DNA of 41,477 bases from an uncultured Fimbriimonadaceae bacterium (GTDB taxonomy: Bacteria; Armatimonadota; Fimbriimonadia; Fimbriimonadales; Fimbriimonadaceae). Positions 8,673-17,812 of this stretch are shown here, piece by piece. The notes under the pieces are model-generated. The model saw only the letters and a program-made list of their open reading frames with translations. It ran no database searches and was not told the origin of the DNA. The stretch lies in contig CALGMO010000105.1 in the NCBI GenBank assembly GCA_937961665.1, positions 1-41,477 of the forward strand, in the 5' to 3' direction. The translations under genes were made by a program, and so were the position numbers. How positions within the stretch are numbered: position 1 is the first letter of the stretch; every line of letters begins with the position of its first letter.

Positions 8673-8701
8673 GCCCGCGCCGCCACGAGGGCGGCGCGGG
8701 C
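8673..8701. terminator. Strong inverted repeat between rnpB and the small basic gene
   Basis: A perfect 12-base-pair GC stem (8673-8684 with 8690-8701, loop ACGAG) sits between two converging transcripts: rnpB on plus and the basic-protein gene on minus. On the minus side it is followed by TTTCC; on the plus side there is no T-run. It probably ends or protects both RNAs, perhaps with Rho. Confidence 0.55.
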
Positions 8702-8724
8702 CGAACGTCCTGCGCTGGAAACGC

Positions 8725-8976
8725 CTATTCCGGGGCTTCCTCGGTCTTCGGCTTGCGCGGAGCGCGCTTCGGCTTGGCCGCCGCCTCGCCCTCCGGCTTC
8801 GCCTTGGCGGCCGGGGCCTTCCGCGGCTTTGCCGGCGCGGCCGCGTCGGCCGTCTTGGCCGGCTTGGCGACCTTCGGCTTGGCGGCCTTCTGGCCTCGGA
8901 GCTCCTTCAGAATCTCCTTGATGCGCTGCTCCTTGCGATGGCGGCGCTGTCGCAGTTCCTTGTTTCGAATTCGCAT
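8725..8976 (-). CDS. Small highly basic protein with helical N terminus and Ala/Lys/Pro-rich tail
   Basis: An 83-residue protein. Residues 1-31 (starting MRIRNKELRQRRHRKEQRIK) form a charged probable helix or coiled coil. From about residue 32 the chain is almost wholly Ala, Lys and Pro (for example AKPRKAPAAKAKPEGEAAAK), like the tails of histone H1 and of some bacterial nucleoid proteins, and it ends acidic. This suggests RNA or DNA binding, perhaps on the ribosome or nucleoid, but I recognise no defined family. It has a TATAGT box overlapping the rfaE1 stop and a leader of about 32 bases with AGG 7 bases before the ATG. The clean start, promoter and flanking hairpin support a real gene. 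Confidence 0.75.
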   Translation of the reverse strand: MRIRNKELRQRRHRKEQRIKEILKELRGQKAAKPKVAKPAKTADAAAPAKPRKAPAAKAKPEGEAAAKPKRAPRKPKTEEAPE

Positions 8977-9014
8977 GGGAAAACCTGATCCTCCGCCTCA
9001 GGCGGGTTTGGGGA

Positions 9015-9020
9015 ACTATA
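9015..9020 (-). promoter_or_regulatory. -10 box TATAGT for the small basic protein
   Basis: TATAGT (five of six TATAAT positions) overlaps the TAG stop of rfaE1 on the minus strand. The predicted +1 is near 9008. The leader holds an inverted repeat, CCGCC-TGA-GGCGG (8993-9005). Confidence 0.45.
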
Positions 9021-9999
9021 CCTCAGGCCCGGTTCCCTCGCCGATGCTCCGAAGGTCCTGTTCGGTCGGGACGGCGACGCCGATGCGGCGGACCACGGCC
9101 GCCGAAGTCTGCACCGCCAGCCGGAACGCCTCCGCCCGCAGTCCCGCGGCCGCGATCGCCAGCGCCAGCGTGGCGATCACCGTGTCGCCGGCGCCCGCCG
9201 TGTCGTAGACCTCCACCTTCGGGGCGGGGAAGGCGCCGGTCGACCCGTTCCAGCACGCCACCATGCCGGATTCGCCGAGGGTGACCACCACGGCGCCCTC
9301 GAGGCGCTCGGAGAGGGCCCGGGCCGCCTCCGGCGCCTCGCCGTCGGTCAGCGCCGATGTCCGACCCAAGGCCTCGGCGGCCTCGGCGCGGTTGAGGCTG
9401 ACCAGCGTGAAGCCTCGGTACTGGTCCAAGCTCCGGGGCTTCGGGTTGGCGACGGCGGGCACACCCCTGGCGCGGGCCGCCTCCAAGGCCGCCCGGCAGA
9501 CCGATCGGGTCACGGCTCCCTTGCGGTAGTCGCTGACCAGCACGGCGTCCGCGTGCCGCGAGGCCTCCTCCACGGCCCGGATGAGCGCCTCCTCGACGCC
9601 AGCTCCGATGGGGCGGTCATCCTCGGCGTCGATGCGAAGCACCTGGTGCGCGTGGTCGGCCAGAACGCGGGTCTTCCTGGTCGTCGGCCGGCCCTCGTCC
9701 GTGCAGAGGCAGAGGGCTCCGAGTCCCGCGTTCTCCAGACAGGCGCGAAGCTCCCTGCCGCCCTCGTCGTCGCCCACAAGGCCCACCAGGCTCGCCCGGC
9801 CCCCGAGGGCCGCGACGTTTCTGGCGACGTTGGCCGCGCCGCCGGGCATCCGCCGCACCTCGCGCTGGCGCACGACCATCACCGGGGCCTCGGGACTGAT
9901 GCGCGTGGCGCTCCCCACGATGTACTCGTCGAGCATCAGGTCGCCCACAACTAGGACGGACTTGCCGCGCATGGACCGGAGCAGGTCGCCGAGGGTCAC
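9016..9999 (-). CDS. rfaE1: D-glycero-beta-D-manno-heptose-7-phosphate kinase (PfkB family, stand-alone)
   Basis: The 327-residue ribokinase-fold enzyme matches the kinase half of HldE, which phosphorylates heptose 7-phosphate at C1 on the way to ADP-heptose for outer-membrane glycolipid. Diagnostic stretches are VVGDLMLDEYIVGSATRISP near the N terminus, MPGGAANVARNVAALGG, and the PfkB signature DTAGAGDTV with its catalytic Asp. The adenylyltransferase half of HldE is absent here. The GTG start overlaps the lgt stop (GTGA), so the two are translationally coupled. The tag is well supported, though a related sugar kinase cannot be fully excluded. Such a gene implies LPS-like core heptose, or heptose in another glycan. 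Confidence 0.83.
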   Translation of the reverse strand: MTLGDLLRSMRGKSVLVVGDLMLDEYIVGSATRISPEAPVMVVRQREVRRMPGGAANVARNVAALGGRASLVGLVGDDEGGRELRACLENAGLGALCLCTDEGRPTTRKTRVLADHAHQVLRIDAEDDRPIGAGVEEALIRAVEEASRHADAVLVSDYRKGAVTRSVCRAALEAARARGVPAVANPKPRSLDQYRGFTLVSLNRAEAAEALGRTSALTDGEAPEAARALSERLEGAVVVTLGESGMVACWNGSTGAFPAPKVEVYDTAGAGDTVIATLALAIAAAGLRAEAFRLAVQTSAAVVRRIGVAVPTEQDLRSIGEGTGPEV

Positions 10000-10757
10000 G
10001 ACCGCGCCCCTCCCGCCGAACGACGTGCCGCCCAGAGCCACAGTCCCGCACCCAGCAAAACCACCAGCAGCGCGACGACGTGCGCCTGGGTCAGCGGGAG
10101 CCCCGGGATGGTGGTCGAGGTGGTGCCCGCCCGCCAGAACTCGTACAGGAACCGGGACGTGCCGTGCACCACGAAGAACAGCGCCGCCGATCGGCCCGGC
10201 AGCCGGCCTCTCCGCTCGAACGTGAGCAGGATCGGCAGGCCGGCGAGGTTCATCAGAGCGTCGTAGATCTGGGCCGGGTGGTAGAGGCCCTCCGCGCCGT
10301 GCACGCGGATCGCCCAGGGCAGGTAGCAGACCCCGCCGTAGCAGCAGCCGTTCAAAAGGCAGCCGACGCGGCCGATGGCGTGCGCCACGAGCACCGCCGG
10401 AGCCGCCATGTCCATGAAGTCGAGAAGGTTGACCCCGGCGCGCTTGGCGCACACCGCGATGGCGAGGAAGCCGAAGAGCAGGCCTCCGAAGCTCGTGAGC
10501 CCGGCGAACCGCAGGGAGAACAGCTCGTCCCGGTGCTCCAGATAGTAGGGAAGCTCCTGCAGGACGAACACCAGGCGCGCGCCCAGCACGCCGAACAGAA
10601 GCGCCCACGTGGCCGCGTGGGAGACGAAGTCCTTGGAGATCCCGTAAGCCGGCGCTCGGCGGTTGGCGATCCAGACGGCGGCCAGGACCGCCAGCAGGAT
10701 CATCACGCCGTAGCTGTAGATCGGGAAGCCGAAGATCTCGAAGAGGACGGGCCGCAT
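9996..10757 (-). CDS. lgt: Prolipoprotein diacylglyceryl transferase
   Basis: Lgt attaches diacylglycerol from phosphatidylglycerol to the lipobox cysteine of prelipoproteins in the inner membrane. The 253-residue product has about seven membrane segments, starts MRPVLFEIFGFPIYSYGVM (a typical Lgt N terminus with the conserved SYG), and contains the signature GRVGCLLNGCCYG. HPAQIYDALMNL and FLYEFWR-type sequences match the late conserved regions. It opens a two-gene unit with rfaE1. A TACACT box predicts a leader of only about 6 bases. Confidence 0.95.
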   Translation of the reverse strand: MRPVLFEIFGFPIYSYGVMILLAVLAAVWIANRRAPAYGISKDFVSHAATWALLFGVLGARLVFVLQELPYYLEHRDELFSLRFAGLTSFGGLLFGFLAIAVCAKRAGVNLLDFMDMAAPAVLVAHAIGRVGCLLNGCCYGGVCYLPWAIRVHGAEGLYHPAQIYDALMNLAGLPILLTFERRGRLPGRSAALFFVVHGTSRFLYEFWRAGTTSTTIPGLPLTQAHVVALLVVLLGAGLWLWAARRSAGGARS

Positions 10758-10769
10758 GACGCCGCGCGG

Positions 10770-10775
10770 AGTGTA
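10770..10775 (-). promoter_or_regulatory. Putative -10 box TACACT for lgt-rfaE1
   Basis: TACACT on the minus strand predicts +1 near 10763. An overlapping TACCTT (10774-10779) on the plus strand could serve argB, making this a compact divergent promoter. Confidence 0.35.
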
Positions 10776-10817
10776 CCTTTCGGGTTCCGGAGCCGCCGAG
10801 CGGGTAAAAGTCAGAGC

Positions 10818-11666
10818 GTGACGGACCCCCAGATCGCCGCGGAGATTCTGAACCAGGCCCTGCCCTACATCCAGCGCTACCACGGGCACACGTTCGTGGT
10901 GAAGTACGGAGGCAGCGCGATGTCCGACCCGGAGACCATCCGGGGCGTGATCCGCAACGTGCTCCTCCTGCGGCTGGTGGGCATCAGCGTGGTTCTGGTG
11001 CACGGCGGGGGCAAGGAGATCGACCGGTGGCTGGCCCGGCTCGGCATCGAGAAGAAGACGGCGCGGGGCCTGCGCGTCACCGACGACGCCACGATGGAGG
11101 TGGTCGAAATGGCCCTCGCCGGCCGGGCCAACAAGCTCCTGGTGTCGGAGATCCAGCAGGCGGGCGGCCGGGCCGTCGGGTTGAGCGGCCGGGACGGCGG
11201 GCTGCTGGTCGGCGAGCCGGTCAGCACGGACCTCGGCCGCGTCGGGAGGATCCGCAGCGTGGACCCGGACGTGCTCACGATGGCGATGGACCGGGGCTAC
11301 GTGCCCGTCGTCTGCTCGGTGGCCTCCGACGAGGACGGCGGCGCCCTGAACGTGAACGCCGACACCGCGGCGGCGGCGATCGCGGGCGCGCTGAAGGCCA
11401 CCAAGCTGATCCTGATGACCGACACGGACGGAGTGCTGGCCGACAAGGACGACCCCTCGACGCTGATCAGCCACCTGAGCCGCAGCCAAGCTCTGGAGAT
11501 GATCGCCTCCGGCAGGGCGGACAAGGGCATGATCCCGAAGCTCGAGGCCTGCCTGCACGCCCTGGAGGCTGGAGTGGGCCGCGTGCACCTCATCAACGGA
11601 GGTGTGCCCAACGCGCTGCTGGTGGAGGTGTTCACGGACGCCGGAATCGGCACGATGGTCGGATGA
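10818..11666 (+). CDS. argB: Acetylglutamate kinase
   Basis: ArgB phosphorylates N-acetylglutamate in the second step of arginine synthesis. The 282-residue protein shows the amino-acid kinase fold: VVKYGGSAM at the N terminus (phosphate-binding Lys), LVHGGGKEI (substrate and phosphate loop), RGLRVTD and the C-terminal KGMIPKLEAC, all typical of ArgB. The GTG at 10818 (MTDPQIAAEIL) is the natural start. No other arginine genes lie beside it. An inverted repeat follows its stop. Confidence 0.95.
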   Translation: MTDPQIAAEILNQALPYIQRYHGHTFVVKYGGSAMSDPETIRGVIRNVLLLRLVGISVVLVHGGGKEIDRWLARLGIEKKTARGLRVTDDATMEVVEMALAGRANKLLVSEIQQAGGRAVGLSGRDGGLLVGEPVSTDLGRVGRIRSVDPDVLTMAMDRGYVPVVCSVASDEDGGALNVNADTAAAAIAGALKATKLILMTDTDGVLADKDDPSTLISHLSRSQALEMIASGRADKGMIPKLEACLHALEAGVGRVHLINGGVPNALLVEVFTDAGIGTMVG

Positions 11667-11667
11667 C

Positions 11668-11690
11668 CCGCCGGGAACCGGTTCCGGCGG
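11668..11690. repeat. Inverted repeat after argB, containing the palindrome GGAACCGGTTCC
   Basis: CCGCCGGGAACCGGTTCCGG plus CGG folds into a near-perfect stem with one bulged G, starting two bases past the argB stop. Its centre (11674-11685) is a perfect 12-base palindrome. There is no T-run. It could end argB transcription or be an operator for the secretion operon. Confidence 0.5.
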
Positions 11691-11702
11691 ACCGCACGTA
11701 GA

Positions 11703-11726
11703 TAGGTTCCGAGTCCGGGAGTCCGG
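11703..11726 (+). promoter_or_regulatory. Putative promoter and tandem 8-base repeat ahead of gspE
   Basis: TAGGTT (11703-11708) fits TANNNT and predicts +1 near 11715, giving a leader of about 28 bases with GAGG 5 bases before the GTG at 11743. Within it GAGTCCGG occurs twice head-to-tail (11711-11718 and 11719-11726). A role in control is inference. Confidence 0.35.
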
Positions 11727-11742
11727 ACGAACCGAGGTTTCC

Positions 11743-13320
<1,578 letters not shown>

Positions 13321-14529
13321 GTGCCGTCCGCGTTCTCCTACACCGCGGTGGAGCCTTCGGGCAGGAGGACGTCGGGCGTGATCGAGGCCCAGGACCGGGA
13401 CGCCGCCGTGGCTCGGCTGGCGGCCGAGGGCCGGTTCGTCGTCGACATCCGCGAGCAGAAGACCGCGGCTCCCACGAGGCATCTCTCGGGGGGCAGGGTC
13501 ACGCGCTCGGACCTGGCGCTGTTCACGCGGCGGATGGCGGACCTGGCGGCCGCTGGCCTGCCGCTCGACCGCGTTCTGCAGGTCGTGGCCGAGCAGTCGG
13601 AGAGCCCGAAGCTCGCGGAGGTCGCCTTGGACGCGCTGGAGCAGGTCCGCGGAGGGGCCTCGGTGTCCGAGGCGCTCGCCCGGCACCCCATGCTGTTTCC
13701 AGAGGTGTACACGCAGACGCTCCTCGCCGGCGAGACGAGCGGGCAGTTTCCGGACGTGGCGTCCCGCCTCGCGGACTTCCAGGAGCGCGAGGCCACCCGC
13801 CGGAGCCAGATCGCCTCGGCGCTGGTGTACCCGACGGTGCTGCTGCTCACGGCCGTGTTCGTGGTCGTGTTCCTGCTCGCGTTCGTCGTGCCGCGGCTGA
13901 GCGGCGTGTTCCGCGACCTCGGCGACGAGCTGCCCGCCACGACCAGGATCCTGCTGTCGACGACCGGCTTCCTCACCTCCAACTGGGTCGTTCTCCTCGG
14001 CGCGATGGTCGGAGCGTTCGTGCTGTACAAGGGGTGGTCGAGCACGGAGGCCGGCGCCGTGGCCCGCGACACGATCCTGCTGAGGCTGCCGCTCGTGGGC
14101 AAGGTGGTCCAGAAGGCCGTCGTCAGCCGCTACGCCCGCGTGCTCGGAACGCTGGTGTACGGCGGCGTGCCGATCCTGCAGAGCCTGCGCCTGGCGGGCA
14201 TGGCCTCCGGCAACCGCCTCTTCCGCAGGTTCAGCGAGAAGGTGGAGGCCGACGTGCGCGAGGGCCGGTCGATCGCCGACGCGATGCGCGACACCGGGGT
14301 GTTCCCGCCGGTGCTCACGCACATGGTGGCGATCGGTGAGGAGACGGGCGACCTGCCCAAGATGCTGGGCCGAGTCGCCGACAGCCTGGATTTCGAGGTC
14401 GACAACGCCCTTCGGCGTCTGACTTCGCTCGTGGAGCCCGCGATCGTCCTCACCATGGGCGGGTTCGTCGGCTTCGTGGTTCTGTCGGTTCTGCTGCCGA
14501 TCTACCAGGCGCAGAACCTCGTGAAATGA
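13321..14529 (+). CDS. gspF: Type II secretion inner-membrane platform protein
   Basis: GspF is the polytopic platform protein that links the GspE motor to the pseudopilus. The 402-residue protein has the family's two repeated cytoplasmic T2SSF domains (about 60-185 and 265-390), each followed by membrane helices, with characteristic LFTRRMADLAAAGLPL and VLGTLVYGGVPILQSL. The GTG start directly abuts the gspE stop, so translation is coupled. The N-terminal sequence FSYTAVEPSGRRTSGVIEA is typical of GspF/PilC. Confidence 0.95.
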   Translation: MPSAFSYTAVEPSGRRTSGVIEAQDRDAAVARLAAEGRFVVDIREQKTAAPTRHLSGGRVTRSDLALFTRRMADLAAAGLPLDRVLQVVAEQSESPKLAEVALDALEQVRGGASVSEALARHPMLFPEVYTQTLLAGETSGQFPDVASRLADFQEREATRRSQIASALVYPTVLLLTAVFVVVFLLAFVVPRLSGVFRDLGDELPATTRILLSTTGFLTSNWVVLLGAMVGAFVLYKGWSSTEAGAVARDTILLRLPLVGKVVQKAVVSRYARVLGTLVYGGVPILQSLRLAGMASGNRLFRRFSEKVEADVREGRSIADAMRDTGVFPPVLTHMVAIGEETGDLPKMLGRVADSLDFEVDNALRRLTSLVEPAIVLTMGGFVGFVVLSVLLPIYQAQNLVK

Positions 14530-14554
14530 GGGAAACCCGAGGGGGAAACGGACC

Positions 14555-14998
14555 GTGATGAACAACTGGACGAACCGCAACCGAACCAGACGGGCGTTCA
14601 CGCTCATCGAGCTGCTCGTCGTGATCCTGATTCTGGCGATCCTCGCCTCGCTGATCGTGCCGAGGGTCGTCGGGAGAACCAGCGACGCCAAACGCGCCAA
14701 GGCGGCGAGCGACTTGAGGACGCTGTCGGACCTGCTGCAGCAGTACCGCCTGGACACCGACACCTATCCGACCACCGAGGAGGGTCTTCAGGCGCTGCGG
14801 GTGCAGCCTCCGGGCGTCAACAACTGGAGGGGGCCGTACACGACCAAGGAGATTCCGCTGGACCCCTGGGGCAACGAGTACGTGTACGAGTACCCCGGCC
14901 CGAACGGCGAGGACTCCTACCTGCTGATGTCGTACGGCGCCGACGGGGCTCCGGGCGGGGAGGGCGATGCCGCGGACGTTGTCGAGAGCTCGGAATAG
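14555..14998 (+). CDS. gspG: Major pseudopilin of type II secretion
   Basis: GspG is the main subunit of the pseudopilus that pushes substrates through the secretin. After a short basic leader the prepilin motif reads RRA then FTLIELLVVILILAIL, with the conserved Glu at +5. The residue before the cleavage site is Ala instead of the usual Gly. The body (ALRVQPPGVNNWRGPYTTK, then PLDPWGNEY) is classic GspG, with the calcium-site DPWGN region. Starts at GTG 14555 or ATG 14558 are both possible behind AGGGGG. Its end overlaps gspH by 32 bases. Confidence 0.94.
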   Translation: MMNNWTNRNRTRRAFTLIELLVVILILAILASLIVPRVVGRTSDAKRAKAASDLRTLSDLLQQYRLDTDTYPTTEEGLQALRVQPPGVNNWRGPYTTKEIPLDPWGNEYVYEYPGPNGEDSYLLMSYGADGAPGGEGDAADVVESSE

Positions 14999-15476
14999 CC
15001 GGGGGATGACGTTCATCGAGCTGGGAGCGCTGATCGCCCTCCTGGCTCTGTTCGCCGCGACGGTGTCCCCGGCGTTCGTGCGCCTCGCCGAGAACCAGCG
15101 CGCCTATCGGTTCCGGAGCGAGGCGCTGGCGCTGTGCGCGCAGGCCCGCGAGAGGGCTCTCGAGACCGGCGCGGACGTCACGGTGTCGTTCCAGGACGGC
15201 GAGGGCCCCATGGTGGCGACCGTGCTGGCCGACGGCGAGGACGAGGTTCTGGCCCAGGCGAGCGTGCCGGAGAGCGTCGTCCCCGAGAACGCCGGGACCT
15301 GGACGGCGGTGTTCCACCCGGACGGCACGGCCGAGGCCGAGCCGCTGGAGGTGTCGGACGGCGGAGGAGTGCGCTACCTCGTGGTGCGGGGCGACGGGCG
15401 GGTCGGATGGTTCGACGAGCCTCCCGAGGAGCAGGAGACGCGGTGGAGGGCCGGTGACTACGAGCAGAGGACGTAG
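14967..15476 (+). CDS. gspH: Minor pseudopilin, GspH-like
   Basis: A 169-residue protein with a short basic leader, the prepilin motif SRG then MTFIELGALIALLALFA (Glu at +5) and a beta-rich globular part (TWTAVFHPDGTAEAEPLEV) typical of GspH/FimT. It is predicted to sit at or near the pseudopilus tip. The start ATG lies inside the end of gspG, behind GGGGAGG. GspH is the best assignment by position and fold features; sequence identity in this family is always low. Confidence 0.82.
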   Translation: MPRTLSRARNSRGMTFIELGALIALLALFAATVSPAFVRLAENQRAYRFRSEALALCAQARERALETGADVTVSFQDGEGPMVATVLADGEDEVLAQASVPESVVPENAGTWTAVFHPDGTAEAEPLEVSDGGGVRYLVVRGDGRVGWFDEPPEEQETRWRAGDYEQRT

Positions 15477-15855
15477 GAGGGTCGGCTTCTCGCTGATCGA
15501 GGCGCTGCTGGCCGTGACTCTGCTGGGGGTGGGCATCGCGGCGGCGGTGGGATCCGCCGGAGCGGCGGCCGAAGCCCGCTGGAAGGTCCGGGACCGCGAG
15601 CTCCTGACGCGTCTCGCGGCCTCCATCGCGGACGACCTGCGGGCCAGCGGCGACGATCAGAACAACGGCCTCTCGGGCGACTTTTCCGACACCGGATACC
15701 CCGACATCGTGTGGAGCCTGGAGACTTCGCCAACCGGCATCGCCAACCTCGATTCGGTCTGGGTCACCGTCGAGAACCGGGCGAGCGGGCTCCAGCAGAC
15801 GCTCCAGTACCTCGTTTACCGGAGACCCGAGCAGTCGGAGGTGGCCGCGCCGTGA
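15454..15855 (+). CDS. gspI: Minor pseudopilin, GspI-like
   Basis: A 133-residue pseudopilin: leader ending RRRVG, then FSLIEALLAVTLLGVGIAAAV, with Glu at +5. The FSLIEALLA core is usual for GspI. It starts at a GTG 23 bases inside gspH, and its stop overlaps the next start as GTGA. GspI, J and K form the tip complex that starts pseudopilus assembly. Assignment rests on the N terminus and gene order. Confidence 0.82.
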   Translation: MTTSRGRRRVGFSLIEALLAVTLLGVGIAAAVGSAGAAAEARWKVRDRELLTRLAASIADDLRASGDDQNNGLSGDFSDTGYPDIVWSLETSPTGIANLDSVWVTVENRASGLQQTLQYLVYRRPEQSEVAAP

Positions 15856-16586
15856 GGAGCCGCGGCGTCACCCTCCTGGAGCTGCTGGTCGCCTCGGCGA
15901 TCGCGCTGCTGGTGTTCACCGCCGGATCCGCGGCCTTCGTGGCGGCGGTCGGCACCCAGCGCCGCCTGGCCGACGAGGAGGAGCGGTGGATCCGTCGGAT
16001 CCGGTTCGAGGATGCGGTGCGCTCGCTCCTGCGGTCCGCCTATCTGGCGGAGGGGGTGGACCGGACGGACACCTACTTCCTGGCCTACGCCGGATCGAAC
16101 GCCCTGGACGGCACGGTCGCGGACACGGTGACGTTCACGGCCCTGGGCCTGAGGGTGCCGTTCCGCGCGGCAACGAGCACCGACGACTTCGAAACCCGCA
16201 ACGAGCTGGTGGGGCCCGTCGGAGGGCTGCGGGAGGTCTCGATCAGCACGACCCCCGTCAACCCGCCCGGAAACGAGCAAGGGGCCTTCCTGCGCGAGCA
16301 GACCCCCGCGGACGGCCTTCCCGACGAGGGGGGCTACGAGAGGGTGCTGTGGGACGAGGTCGGGTCGCTCCGGTTCGAGATGTGGGACGGGGTGGAGTGG
16401 CGCACCGAGTGGGACACGACGGCCGACGACCAGCTCGGCCTGCCGCTCGAGGTCCGCGTCACCTACACGCTTCGGGACGAGCCGGACGCCGAGCGTTCGT
16501 TCACGGTCCGCCTGAGGAGCGCGGAAGCCCTCCAGGCGCGGATCGAGGCCCAGAACCAGGCCCAGTTGGGAGGAGTCCAGCCGTGA
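15852..16586 (+). CDS. gspJ: Minor pseudopilin, GspJ-like
   Basis: A 244-residue pseudopilin with leader MRSRG then VTLLELLVASAIALLVF (Glu at +5) and a larger beta-rich domain ending in VRVTYTLRDEPDAERSFTV, as in GspJ. The GTG start overlaps the gspI stop, and its own stop overlaps the gspK start in the same GTGA way. It is expected to bind GspI and GspK at the pseudopilus tip. Confidence 0.83.
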   Translation: MRSRGVTLLELLVASAIALLVFTAGSAAFVAAVGTQRRLADEEERWIRRIRFEDAVRSLLRSAYLAEGVDRTDTYFLAYAGSNALDGTVADTVTFTALGLRVPFRAATSTDDFETRNELVGPVGGLREVSISTTPVNPPGNEQGAFLREQTPADGLPDEGGYERVLWDEVGSLRFEMWDGVEWRTEWDTTADDQLGLPLEVRVTYTLRDEPDAERSFTVRLRSAEALQARIEAQNQAQLGGVQP

Positions 16587-17812
16587 GGCTCCGTGGTGGC
16601 GCGATGGTTCCGGCGCTCGCCCTGCTCAGCGCCATCGTCGCGGTGCTGGCCTCCATCGCCGCGATGCAGCGGGCCGCGATCGAGGCCGCCACCAACCGCG
16701 TGCAGACGGAGCGCGCCCGCATGGCCGCCGAGTCGGGCCTGGAGCGCGCCCTCGCCGCGTTGGAGAGCGTGCAGATGGGCCTGGTGCGCAGCGACGACGA
16801 GTGGGCCGCCTTCGGCCGCGGCGAGGAGACCTACCTGCTGGACGGCGGCTCCTTCCGCGTGGAGATCGTGGACGCCTGCTCCCGCATCGACGTGAACACG
16901 GTGGACCAGGCCCAGCTCGAGAACCTGGACCTGACGAACGAGCAGATCGAGTCGCTGCTCGACTGGAGGGAGCCGGAGCTCGTTCCGAGGCCCGAGGGAG
17001 GCAAGGACGAGTTCTACAACAACCTCGCGGAGCCGTACAACACGAAGCTCCGGGCGTTCGACAGCGTCGACGAGCTGCTGCTGGTCAAGGGGTGGGACGG
17101 CCCCACGCTCTACGAGCCTCTCGGCGCGTCGCAGGCGACCGGGCCGGTGTTCGGTTCCGGCACGGAGCAGCTGCCGCTCTGCGAGATGCTGACCGCGGAC
17201 GCATTCTGCAGGAACCTGGCGCCCGACGGCGAGGCCAAGCTGAACGCGAACACTGCGGACGCCAACCAGATGATCCAGCGGGGCGTGCCGACCCAGGTGG
17301 CGCAGGCGATCGTGCAGCGCCGCACGCAGCAGGGCACGTTCTCCACGATGTCGCAGGTGCTCGCGGTGCCGGGCGTGAACATGAGCAACGCGGGAACCAT
17401 CCTGGACGTCCTCACCGTAACCGGTGATGCGGAGATCCGCGGGAAGATCAACCTGAACACGGCCACCCAGGCGGTTCTGGAGACGATTCCCGACCTCGGT
17501 TCGGACGTGGCGCTGTCGATCGCCAACCAGGGTGGCTTCTCGTCGTACAGCGAGGTGGCGGCGATCTCGGGGGTGGATCTTCGGGTTCTGGGCATTCTGG
17601 CGGACCGAACCACGCTGGGATCGAGCTCGTTCTTGGTCCGCGTTCTAGGAACTGCGGGCAGGACGAGCGTCGCGCTGGAGGCGGTCGTCCGCAACCGCGC
17701 GGGACGATGGGTGGTGGAGAAGGTGTCCCAGCCTCCGTTCGGCGACATGCCCGCGAGGTGGGGTTGGGTGGAGGAGACGTCGAACGAGGTGGACTTGAGG
17801 AGCGGTCAATGA
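16583..17812 (+). CDS. gspK: Minor pseudopilin, GspK-like, with helix-hairpin-helix modules
   Basis: A 409-residue protein. The N terminus (MRLRGGAMVPALALLSAIVAVL) is a pseudopilin-like helix without Glu at +5, as is usual for GspK. The body carries three ComEA-like segments that begin with an N-T-(V/A) element: RIDVNTVDQAQL, KLNANTADANQM and KINLNTATQAVL, each with a following helix-hairpin-helix stretch. GspK caps the pseudopilus tip. GspK proteins normally hold an inserted SAM-like domain, so the three-part arrangement is notable. The start overlaps the gspJ stop (GTGA); the end overlaps gspL (ATGA). Confidence 0.85.
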   Translation: MRLRGGAMVPALALLSAIVAVLASIAAMQRAAIEAATNRVQTERARMAAESGLERALAALESVQMGLVRSDDEWAAFGRGEETYLLDGGSFRVEIVDACSRIDVNTVDQAQLENLDLTNEQIESLLDWREPELVPRPEGGKDEFYNNLAEPYNTKLRAFDSVDELLLVKGWDGPTLYEPLGASQATGPVFGSGTEQLPLCEMLTADAFCRNLAPDGEAKLNANTADANQMIQRGVPTQVAQAIVQRRTQQGTFSTMSQVLAVPGVNMSNAGTILDVLTVTGDAEIRGKINLNTATQAVLETIPDLGSDVALSIANQGGFSSYSEVAAISGVDLRVLGILADRTTLGSSSFLVRVLGTAGRTSVALEAVVRNRAGRWVVEKVSQPPFGDMPARWGWVEETSNEVDLRSGQ

